From Lepidodermella squamata (Eukaryota > Gastrotricha): a DNA stretch of 64,000 nucleotides. The notes beneath the pieces were generated by a model that was given only the letters and a program-made list of their open reading frames with translations, did no database searches and was not told where the DNA came from. Positions 37,714 through 47,561 of this stretch are shown here, piece by piece. A program made the position numbers and the translations under genes. How positions within the stretch are numbered: the stretch's first letter is position 1; each line of letters starts with the position of its first letter. The stretch lies in the NCBI GenBank assembly GCA_047495785.1, contig JBLDXI010000020.1, positions 310,001-374,000 on the forward strand. The letters are read 5' to 3'.

Positions 37714-40700
37714 TTACTTAAGCGGTCCTGTGAAACGCAGAATGTCATGATAATGTATGGCTGACGTTGAAACTACTTGAACTTACTGCAATAACCGTAG
37801 TTGCTTGACAAGGTATCGCGGTCCTCGGGACATTGGTAGCACAGCATATCCCGCTGGCACAGCCCGCCCTGATCGACGACACTAATCGCAGGTGATGTCC
37901 GCTGCTGAGACAGGCGGAGCGAACACATTCGCAGCGCGCCCGATCGAGTAGTCGAGCTAACCATGTCTGAAATGAAAAAATTGTTGGTGATTTAAGGCTG
38001 ATGCGCTCATAAGTTAAAATCGATCGACACTAAAAAGTTTGCAATTGTGGTAAAGGATTAATTTAAACTGACTGTCCAGGCAAATGTTGGCGGACAGCTT
38101 ATTGCGGCTGGTCGAGTTCCAACGGGTGACTTCAGCTACGTAAGACTTGCTCTGCCGACAGCCGCAAGATCCAGCGCTTTGCCTGGCCGGGATGTTGCAA
38201 ACAGCCTGGCCAAACGCGGCGTAGCCACCCTGGTCACATTGGGTGTCGTTTGTGCAGCGATCGCCAAAAACTCGCCGGCGACACGCGGAAAAAGCGTAGT
38301 CATAGACGTCAGCGTCATCGGGACATCCGCAAGTCATATTGTCGCTATCTTCGTTGGTGCGGCAGACCAAAGGCATGCGACATACATCGCGTATAGGATC
38401 GACACAGGGCTGGCCGTACTCGCGCAAACGCGTCACAGCATTCAGCTGGCAAGAACCATTTTTCGACTGAAATCATCGGGTGAATGAATGATCAAAAGGA
38501 AAACTCAAAGGCAACTTACAATATACGGATAGTTACACTCGACTCGGCCGAAATAACAACCAGCATTGGCTGGATAGACTGTATTTGTGGTAGATAAGCT
38601 ACACCATTGGCCCAAAACTGCGGTTTTAAATGGTCGGCAAAGCTGGTTCACATCAAGGCCATAGCCGGGCTGGCAAACGCAATAGCCTTGCTGGCACTCA
38701 TACGTGCTATTTGCGAATTCAGGCGTCGCAGTTTTCGAAGATTTCGAACATTGCTGGTAAACGCTACAATCGGAATCTTGCGAACAGGGTCGCCCGACGG
38801 TGCTTGATTCGATGATATCAGACCCTCGAAGGACGTATGGATCTAAAGGGAACTCAGAATAGCGAGTAATAGGAATTTGGGCAAGTTCGAACCTTCGCTC
38901 GATCCGCCATACATATCCAACCCAGTCGCCGATAGCATGTTCAAAGTTCGGCAGCTTCCGCTTGACAAAACAGCTGCCGTTTGCTTAGCGCTGCTGTCAA
39001 CCGTTGATGGGCATCTAAAACAGAACAGGCCATCGCGGCAAAGCTGTGCGCCAGCCCGAGGATCAATCAGTGCCGAGCACGACCCGGTAAGTGATGACAC
39101 CAATGTCGTATCTGAAATCATTTGAAATTGTTATTCAATTCCGGTGATATTTCGATTTCATACTTTCGTTAACACAGACGGTTTGCCGATAGAGAGTAGC
39201 GGCGCCCAAAGCATTCGACATCGCACCCCCTGGACCAAGAGATTCGCGCTGCATCAGTATGAGTTGTAATGTGCGGAATGGCCGGTATCCAGTCTGGCAG
39301 AGGCATAGGCCCTTGTTGCAGATGACGCCGGCTAGGGGATAGCCGCGACAGTCCGTGTTGACGCGGCAAATTTCGCCGTAGTCAGAAACTTGGCAAGCCG
39401 AGCCGTCCCACATTCCGATCGAGCACCAGCATCGAGTGGTTGAGTCAGGACCGTCGCGCCACGGTTCCGCGCTAGCTGGCGGCAGGCAATCCAAGCCTGC
39501 TGCTGAATCGCATTCGGTTTTCGTATCAGTAACCGAACATATTTGGCCGTATGTTAGAATTGTTATCGCCAAAACACATTGTGTATCGTATTTCTACAAA
39601 AATATAGCTATAAAACTGGACTGGTAAATGAGCCTGCGCTTTACCGGATCCTGAACAAATTTCGGAGAATCGCAGACGACTTTTCCGTTTTCACAGGCCG
39701 TCCCAGGTGGTAGGATTTCGAAGATCGGATTCGTACACTTGTCACCGACAAGCAAATGACGAATGGGTTTGCAAGTCCCGTTCGTGTCAGGCTCATTTCC
39801 ATGTCGGCAAACACCTGTAGAAATTCAAAAGCTCAAATATTTCGCGATAAAATAACGCATGATTCCTACAAATAGCTGCCGAGCAAGGAGGATGGATCGT
39901 GTTCACCAGGTCAATTAAACAATAAGATGTCTCGTGGCAATCAGCGTCGGTCCAGCAATCTATAATTAGAAGGACGGAATATTTGCTTATTCATTTCTTT
40001 TGAGATTTTACTGTCTCCGAATTTTCCTTTCCAAGTTCCGTTTCCTTGTGGTGGCATCGGCGTAACCGGTTCGACCCTGGTGACAGTCGATGGTTCAGGT
40101 GGCCGGCTCGTAGTTGTTGGAGCAGTGCTGCTCGTAAAATACTGCCAAAACACATCGAGAAGCGGTGCCGGAACTGGTGGCGGGTTGGAAATTTTGTCTG
40201 AGAAAGAAAAAGTAATAGTACCCATTTCGGAAATTATGAGCATTCAAAGAAACTAACAACATCTTCCCGTTGTTGCGTTATTTATCGTGGATGGATCACC
40301 CGGGCATCGATGGCAAACCGAAGTGTACCAGCAGTATCGAATAGGCGAAGTCGACGTAGCTCCAACAGCTGCCGCTTCACTATCGGGAACTACTACACAT
40401 GGCTGCCCGGGTTCAGATGGAGCAGATACAGCTGAAATTCATAATGTTCGCACAAGTTTCACGCAAATTTCACGCAACCTACAGTCATCCAGACACATCA
40501 ACCGGTATTTGATCGTGCTTTGCGATGTTCCCTGATCAGGGGAAGCTGGAACCTTTGAAGCTAATACTCTCGCGACTAGATTCTTTTGACAAACACATCT
40601 GCCAGTGTCACATATCATTCCTGTTGAAGAGAAGCCGCCAGGGGAGGTGCAGTCAGCATCTCGAAGGCAAGGGTCGCCGTAAAAACCTGGTAAATATATA

Positions 40701-41396
40701 TCCTTGAAGTAGTTGGTAAAGTCTGAAGCCCTAACTAACGCTCTAGGGTGCAGCGACCGTCTCGCCAGACTGCCTTTATATCGGCACAAGCGCATTTGTT
40801 TATGAGTTTAGAGCACTGAAGGCCAAGGTTCGCATCGCACCAATTAAGGGTTGTGTTGCAGGTTTCGCCAAAAGTTCGCACTGGCAACTTGTACTTGCAA
40901 CCAGGAGGTTGGGAAGTAGCTGAGTACTGCATATTCTCCGGGCAAACCACCCTGGTACCGGTTGCATCGGTAAGCGGCCGACAAGCTGCTTTGTAAGGGT
41001 ACCGTTCCGAAGCTATGCCAGAGCATTTATCGCCGACATTTAAATCAACGTCTAAACAAAGTAGCGCCGAAGTTGGGAATGGGAGATAAACGTTAATCGA
41101 ACTCACAAGGGACGCATGCGTTGTCTTGATAGGCGAACTCTGGTTTGCAAGTGCAAGCTCCAATGCTGCACGTTGGTTTTTCATAAATGGCATCTGAAGC
41201 GAATTCGCAGTAGGAGTTGCCACTTGGAGCGTTGGCTTCACAATCCGCGTTTGCCGCACATGCTGAAAAATATGGTATCACAACATCTATTCCTGAGTTA
41301 ATTTGACGGCTTACAAAGGACAAAGTCAGTTCGTGACTTTTGCACGAAACTCAGAAGTAGACATAACAGCCATAAGCTCCTCAAGGGGCTGCTCAT
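37714..41396 (-). CDS. Secreted cysteine-rich protein with EB-like modules
   Basis: Fourteen exons in transcript order: 41396-41315, 41262-41107, 41051-40740, 40686-40474, 40431-40258, 40197-40012, 39959-39870, 39814-39645, 39593-39164, 39111-38893, 38842-38520, 38466-38073, 37966-37787, 37727-37714. They encode 980 residues. The first exon supplies a clear signal peptide (MSSPLRSLWLLCLLLSFV). The rest is a chain of disulphide-rich units of the kind CxxxxDC...C..G.C.C, for example GDPCLRDADC with CDTGRCVCQK, and ECQQGYCVCQPGYG. These are typical of EB modules, which are expanded in nematodes. A Pro/Thr-rich spacer is encoded by exon 6. There is no C-terminal TM helix, so secretion into the extracellular matrix or cuticle is likely. 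Eleven of 13 introns are phase 1. The short last exon is the least certain; otherwise the frame would end 15 nt into that intron. Confidence 0.78.
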
Positions 41397-41808
41397 GACC
41401 AACCACTTTACCTGCCCGTTATGTCCTCAAATAGTCGAAATTGCTGGGCTATAAAATAAATATTGGCAAGAAATGCTTATTGATCCCGTTGGCTCCTCGT
41501 AATAACAGGAAAAAAAATTAAGAAAGCGATGTGAACAAGGGCTTAGTTGTCAGGAAATGGTTACCAAAATTGTACGTAAACCTCAATAGGATCACAGCTA
41601 GGAAATGGACATTGGCGCGCCTTTCACCTCTTCAAACGGAAATTGATGCTTAGAGGCGTATTCGAATCTGAGTTCTTTGCGGACTGCATACCTGGCGTCT
41701 CGCACCGATTAGATTTCATCAATAACAAATAAAACACAATATTTAGAACGTAACGAATCCTTTATTGCGGCACGTAGAAATAAAAATTATGAGGACTCAA
41801 CAATAATT

Positions 41809-42625
41809 TCAATTTATTCCGAGCACTGAATTATTGAGCGGGCATATTGGCCAGACGCAAGGTTTATTGGCGTCAATAAAATGATCGAATTCAAGCTGCA
41901 AGTCTGTCTCCATTTCAAGTATTTTGTCCACGCTTTCAGCACTATAAAGAGAAGAAGCAATGGCGCGACGTTGATCGGCTTTCGACTTTCTCAAGTCGTG
42001 CGAACCGGAAGCAAGCAGTGTACCGGATGCAGCCGCCAGGCTTACTGTGAAAATAAAAATACTGACAAGTCTTTCTCGAATATTTCGTATTAGAGCGTAC
42101 GTTTTTCTATTGGAATGTATTCCTCAAAGCCAAAGTCTTCAACTTGATCTTCCACGTCGTCTTCATCCGTTGCCTGAATGACAATATCCGGATCCTCGCA
42201 TTCACCATCTGATTCTCCAATGAGATTATCGTTTGTGGCAGTTTTCATAGCTCGGTGCTTAGCTGCATCTGCAATTAAAAATAGGTTTGTAGCTAACGCT
42301 ATATATTGCAAAAAAACCTCTATTGCGGCGATGTTCTTCAGTTTGACGAAGGAATTCCAAATATTCAGATGAAACTTCATCATCATCTTCTTCTTCAGGT
42401 TCCAGTAAATCAGCCTGGACTTCACAGGTATTTTGCTGACTCCGTTGCTCTGCCAAGTCAACATGGCATTCACAGTCGCATTTAGAGCTACGGGAAATAT
42501 GAAGATTGCAGCTAATAATAATGGAAGCTGGAATGTTACCTGCAATTATGTTGCTCCATCCATCTCATTGCCGTCGCGTAATTATCCCAAAAATCTTTAA
42601 AGCTTGGTGCAGTATACCACGCCAT
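41809..42625 (-). CDS. GEMIN8: Gem-associated protein 8 (SMN complex)
   Basis: Four exons in transcript order (42625-42540, 42487-42318, 42268-42101, 42044-41809; introns 49-56 nt) encode 219 residues, against 242 in human. Three blocks match GEMIN8. The N-terminal WYTAPSFKDFWDNYATAMRW aligns with [20 protein letters not shown]. The middle SEYLEFLRQTEEHRRNR aligns with LRQYFAETERHREERRR. The C-terminal LYSAESVDKILEMETDLQL, then FDHFIDANKPCVWPICPLN, aligns with [20 protein letters not shown] and its WPVIPL end. An acidic linker lies between. GEMIN8 joins Gemin6/7 to SMN in cytoplasmic Sm-core assembly. An acceptor (ttcaatttattag) ends one base before the ATG. AATAAA in transcript sense is at 41766-41761. 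The EB-like gene starts about 410 nt downstream on the same strand. Confidence 0.88.
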
Positions 42626-42629
42626 TCTA

Positions 42630-43478
42630 ATAAATTGAATCAAAGATTAAGTCAAGAGAGTTCCTCAGATGACGGTGGGTTTCCGGGTAATGGTAGCCCT
42701 AGAAGTGTGGCCATAATTGCCCAGTAGTGCGGCGATTCGGCCGATTTTTGTTTTGCATGCAAGAGACATTCATCCAACAATCTAAGAACTTCCTAATTTT
42801 ACTTAGAGACTATGTTGGAGGATTGTATCCAGGTTAGAATTTCTATCACAATCAACTCGGAAGATGACCCAAGATCTATGATGAACTTAATGGAAGAAAA
42901 TAATAAGCCGAGATAACTCCCTCCAGCTGGCACAAATGCAAAAGTATCCCGTTAGATACTCGCAACTAGGAGCTGCAAATTGTCGACGATTACCCACGAA
43001 ACTTGATTTTCAAGTTGAACGGCAATAATCATAATGATCGAGCATTCATCGATCATCGATAGTTAGGTTTAAACTTTATGCGTGATGCATTTTTCACAAC
43101 TCCACATATGTCAAGGGCTAGTAAGTTCACAAGATCAAATGGATGATGAATCGCAGCTCTTCAACCTTGTTGTATTACCTTGTCACATTATAAATTGTCA
43201 GTTCACTATTTCCCCCTTTTCATCAACAATATCAAAAATACAAAATTGAAAGGACTGTGAATAACCGCATTATAAAACTAAGCAGTCGAAACATTTCTGC
43301 AAAGAAAAACGAAGTTATGATGAATTTGTTTTCAGCAGTATTGATGGTTCACCTAGATTACAAGTCGACGGCGATTATGTGCGATCGAGGCAGATAGGAG
43401 AACAATATTGCAGCTGAATCAAAATTAGCATCAAGTTTACCGGAGGTACGCATGCTTGAGGGTGGCTACAAGGAATTT
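42630..43478. other. Intergenic region, 0.85 kb
   Basis: AT-rich spacer between two minus-strand genes. I see no exon, repeat or family match. It should hold the 3' UTR of the coiled-coil gene. Confidence 0.4.
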
Positions 43479-44181
43479 TTACTTTTCCGAACTGGCTTGA
43501 ATATAAAGTCTGCAAGTAAAAAAAACTGTAAATAAAAGCACAGAAAATATTTTATAGGCCACTCACCGAAGGAATCGTCGAGCATCTTCTTGTTCATTAC
43601 CCAATCTTTGACGAAGTAGTCGGATTTCACTAAATGATAAATAAACAGTAGTTATATGAAATAGTGCATCAAGAGCATAATTAACCGTTCAAGATCATCG
43701 ATTTTTTTCTCTCGTCTTTAAACAACAGGAGAACAAATGTGGTTACGCTAATTAGTATTGAAGACATACCCAGCCAAATTGCGTTTTAGATGTCGATTAA
43801 AACTAATGAATAAGGATACTTTTAGTGATAAAATTGATTAAGGTTGAAAATAACCTACCCAACCAGCTCATCCAATTCTCTACGCAACCTAGGTGCAAAG
43901 AAGAATTAATCTTCTAGCCGCTGCTATTGTTAAAGCTCACTGTATATTGCTTGTCTTTAGGGCTGCAACCTCTTGTGTTTGACGCTTCAGTTTAGTCATT
44001 AGACTAGTAAATATATAGATTATGAAATTTGATTAACAGTTATCTTCTAGTTACACTTACAACTCAGCATCTTCAGACATCTTGCTGACGACGTTGGTGA
44101 TGTCCCTATGTGAATTGTAACACCATATATATTTTGCCAATAATGAATAATAGGGCATTACGTGAAATTGTTTTCAGCCAT
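43479..44181 (-). CDS. Small coiled-coil protein, six tiny exons, unrecognised
   Basis: Found from splice logic. Exons in transcript order: 44181-44162, 44105-44061, 44003-43941, 43888-43859, 43629-43567, 43509-43479. Every intron is GT-AG, every phase fits and the product is 83 residues. It starts MAENNFTDITNVVSKMSED and ends FLRLYIQASSEK. Heptad-like hydrophobics run through the middle (LMTKLKRQTQEVAALKTS; LRRELDELVGEIRLLRQRL), so most of the chain should be a charged alpha-helical coiled coil. There is no signal peptide or TM segment. Five in-frame junctions joining short exons into one uninterrupted helix are very unlikely by chance. I do not recognise the family; adaptor or centrosomal proteins of this size exist, but nothing specific can be claimed. 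An acceptor cctttacag lies 32 nt before the ATG. Confidence 0.68.
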
Positions 44182-44216
44182 TGCGACTGGACGAGCAAAC
44201 AATAAGCAAACAGCTG

Positions 44217-45497
44217 TAAAGGATATTAAAAATAACATCATTTACACAGTATAATAAGAACATGGGTTGCAAAGACTACAACTCAGATGTTGAAAATTAG
44301 GATGAAGAATAGGTTTAGGATTAGATTTAGGGTTAAGGGTTAAGGGCTATGGTTGATTTAAGGGAATCTGATAAATCTATTTTTAAGCAATCTTGTACGT
44401 GTAATTCTACTTTGGCAGTTATAGTAAAGTCCTGAAGAAACCAGAGGTCAGGCTCTATAATATAAGTAATGAGGAAAGATTATGATGCTTATAGTTAAGG
44501 ACTTCCGGCTAATTCAAATAAGGGAAGTCTTTCGGCTAATTTAGACCAATTATTATACGATATTTCAACTCAAACTCAAACGTTTTCGTTTAACCGATCT
44601 TTTGCACCAATTAAACTATAATATAAACAATCCATAATTAAAATAGGTACAAATGACGGAACGAGCGACAACAGACAACGTTTCTATAGCAACGAGACAG
44701 GCAACCTACAGATACAGATACAGAAGTTTTATTGTGATTCTCAGAATCTACAATTTGTCGAAATGATCACGGGGTATCGAAGAAAAAACAAATAAAGCTA
44801 GAGAATGAAGGGTAGTAAGGATATCCACACACAGTTAAGAAAATAGATTGATCTCAAGTGGTCATCTCTTGGACTGTTCATGAATTACGACGGTCTAGTA
44901 TGCATCCTCAGCTGAGAGTTAATCTTTGATGATAGCTAAAGGTCAAAACTCAAAACCAACTTCGTGGTTCGTCCTAAAATACACTTAGGTATCTCTTTGA
45001 TTGTTTTGCGATCATATCTTCAGACCAGCATCGGAGCATAGAGGGGTGGAGGCGCGACTATTTGGTCGTCTGATAGCAAATCAGTATCTTCAGTAACTGA
45101 GGATGGGGCAATTTTCTACTGTTCTACCGTTTTGGATTATGGATTATGGAATATAGAAATAAAGATTATAGAGATATATCGACGAATTTGGCAGCTTGGT
45201 GTGTGTGCTTGAACGAATTCATTTGACGAATGAAATCAATCACATTATTCACACCGCGTATCGACATTCGCCAAGTTAGAAAACCGTTTGTTGGCTGGTG
45301 GTGGGTATTTGGTATTTGTGGTCAAAGGGTAGACAATGTGGTACTCTTGCCCTATTGGTTCGGGTCCATTTTCAGGAAACTCTTCTTCTGACGTGCTTCC
45401 TTCGCGGCTTCTCTTCCTCCTTCGTAAAAACTTTCCACCACTTCGCACCTTCCGCTCACACACACCTTACACTTCACCAGAAAACCGAAACCCAACT
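44217..45497. other. Intergenic region, 1.3 kb
   Basis: AT-rich. Contains a short TTAGGGTTAAGGGTTAAGGG tract (44327-44346), a telomere-like motif too short to mean much, and a minus-strand frame (45245-45463) rich in Arg/Lys/Glu that may be an old transposon remnant. No supported gene. Confidence 0.4.
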
Positions 45498-45698
45498 CAG
45501 GATCAGGATCAGGATTTACGATTTCTCCTCGCCCTGACGGACTCAAGCTTTCACCATAAGGCGGAGCTTGTGAGAAAATCGCGAGCTTACGCTCTAGGAA
45601 AGTTTGAACTGGTTTAATAACTACATAATTGAAATCCCTACCCCTGGTACTCCAGTTATTGCTGACTGTTTCTCCAGGGCCCAGGCATTAGTGCCCAG
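45498..45698. repeat. Dispersed 201 bp repeat, copy 1
   Basis: Begins with the hexamer run CAGGATCAGGATCAGGA and ends at GGCATTAGTGCCCAG. A second copy in the same orientation lies at 53923-54122; by eye about nine bases in ten agree. Read on the minus strand it ends in a (TCCTGA)n tail, as SINEs and LINE 3' ends do. The ends are sharp because flanking sequence does not match. Confidence 0.75.
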
Positions 45699-45928
45699 GT
45701 GGCTTTTCCACTCACTCAGCGAAGCCTACAAACGCCGTCGTAGCAAGAAAGCTACCAAAAGACTAGTTTGGAGGAATATTTACAAGAGTAGAGATAATTT
45801 ACAAGAGGTAATTCACGGAGTCAAAATATAAGATAATGTAATGACGGAGCTATAAAGAAAATAAAGTATATTACATTTGGTTGAGTATAGGCTTTGAAAA
45901 ATATAAATAGAAATTTGGAAAAACTCAT

Positions 45929-46744
45929 TTAGTTCGGCACGTAGTTGTAGACGAAGGCGGCTTTGGAGTACGGATTGAACGCGACCTGCGGCTGCAGAGA
46001 GGCGTTGAGTTCCTTCTTCTTTCGCTCGCTATTCGCCTTGATGATGGCGTCGTGTTTGGCCTGTTCGCGTAGGAATTCGAGCGTGGCTTGCCGGCACGCC
46101 TTTGTGGTAGCAGACAGCCTGATCTTCGCTGGCAGCTGGTTCCACCACTGGATGGCCTTGGTTGGGAACGAGCGCTGGCCTGTGGCGAGCTTGCACGATG
46201 GCTTGACGTACTTCCCGGTGGCGGCGCCTCGAGTGTTGTGGTCATGCTGTTGGTTCATCGGCTTGACTAGCGACGAGAGTGCCTCGGGGGTCTCAGGATC
46301 CCTGCTGCACTTCCACATGGTTGTAGCCAGGTGGACCAGTCGTTTGCCTTGCAGATTCACCCATCGCAATCGCACGAGAACTTCATCGGCGGGCACGTCA
46401 GGACTGACGTCGAGAACGGCACGAACGGCTTTGTTTTGCGCGTGTTGAAGTCGATCCAGCTGGGTCTTGCAGCCCTGATCGATGACGGCGTCGCAGTAGT
46501 TGAACTTCGACCCGATGATGCCGTCGTACATCATTGTTCGAGTCTTCAGGTCGGTGTGCCGAGCCGCTTTACGTAGTGCGTAGGTACCACTTCTTGCGGC
46601 TTTGATCAGATGATCGACGTGCTTTTCCATGGTGAGCTTTGAGTCCAGATAGACTCCCAGGATCTTCACGTGGTCAAGTGGCGGCAGATCGACTTCACCG
46701 AATCGAATTTCTGGAGCAGAAGCCTGTTGGTTAGACAAAAACAT
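45929..46744 (-). mobile_element. 5'-truncated non-LTR retrotransposon (LINE) fragment
   Basis: An open frame of 271 codons matches the C-terminal part of CR1/Jockey-type LINE polyproteins after the reverse-transcriptase palm. It contains VKILGVYLDSKLTMEKHVDH, then SGTYALRKAARHTDLKTRTM, GSKFNYCDAVI, and the end motif QQHDHNTRGAATGKY...SFPTKAIQWWNQLP. The RT catalytic core and endonuclease are missing: the frame closes about 50 nt upstream of the annotated start. Such 5' truncation is the normal outcome of target-primed integration. The intact frame implies a fairly recent insertion. Its 5' end lies within about 150 nt of the Mutator-like element. Confidence 0.85.
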
Positions 46745-46881
46745 ATAATAACAACTTTTTGAAAACTTAGCGCCACAAAATCATTGTACGTTGTAGCACC
46801 ATTTTGATTTATTTGATGAAGAGATAAATATAACAAAATATACTCAAATGTCACGGTTGCGCGCGCCAACAGATTCCGCCA

Positions 46882-46889
46882 ACGCAAGC
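46882..46889 (+). repeat. Left target-site duplication of the MULE
   Basis: ACGCAAGC directly abuts the outer base of the left inverted repeat and recurs exactly at 54592-54599, abutting the right one. Confidence 0.85.
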
Positions 46890-47062
46890 GCTGTTTGATT
46901 ATTCTGGAGGAGAAGTTAGCGTAGAAAGCAATGTGCCCAGAAAGCAGCTGCTTTCCATGCAGTAAGCCGTAATGAGCGTATGCGTGGAAAACACTGCTTT
47001 CCAGGCAATTTGCCTGCTACGCACTAGCACTGCGCTCTAGGCACTGCTTTCCAAGCAAATTT
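46890..47062 (+). repeat. Left terminal inverted repeat, 173 bp
   Basis: Begins GCTGTTTGATTATTCTGG. It matches the reverse complement of 54419-54591 with roughly a dozen mismatches by eye, and a central run of about 80 nt is identical. It contains the decamer CTGCTTTCCA three times, GGAAA/AAAGCAG in the opposite sense, and the palindrome CAGGCAATTTGCCTG (one mismatch). Confidence 0.9.
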
Positions 47063-47561
47063 CTCCCGGAGTGCTTAGAATGCATTCTTGGCTCATTTCG
47101 CGTAGTTTTGCAGGTTGAGAATTACTGTTTCTGATGTTTGGGACACTTTTCTGTTATTTTGTCTAATTTTCGTACTCACACGCTTTACTCTGTACTATCT
47201 GGGCGATAGTATTTTTGAATTATGCTATTAAATTATTATTCGAGTACATAATAGTTTGATAAGGGTGTCACGTGTGTATCCGGTACAAGGGCGGGTCGCG
47301 TGGCGATTCCTTTTGCATCAGCTGTGCAGCACTTTTGTGGCGCGACAGTCTTGTGGTGCGTAAGCCATGCCATAAAACACAATTAGATAAGGATAACTCT
47401 CTTAAGTATACCTGGAACTACGCTGTCTTGTATTCCCTGTATGAGAACTGTTTGCCAAGTTTGAACCGCAACTCTGTACATTGTTAACGTTTATTCTCTT
47501 TTAATCCATAGGCTTTCAGTTATTCGCTTTTGTAAGCTTATTATTGAGTTGTTTTCTATCA

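Noticed and set aside
40735-41259. Long minus-strand frame as a separate gene
   Set aside because: It reads through an intron of the EB-like gene; the splice at 41052-41106 joins the real exons in phase.
44327-44346. TTAGGGTTAAGGGTTAAGGG tract as an interstitial telomere
   Set aside because: Only about three imperfect units in AT-rich sequence; it is not a real telomeric array, and nematodes normally use TTAGGC.
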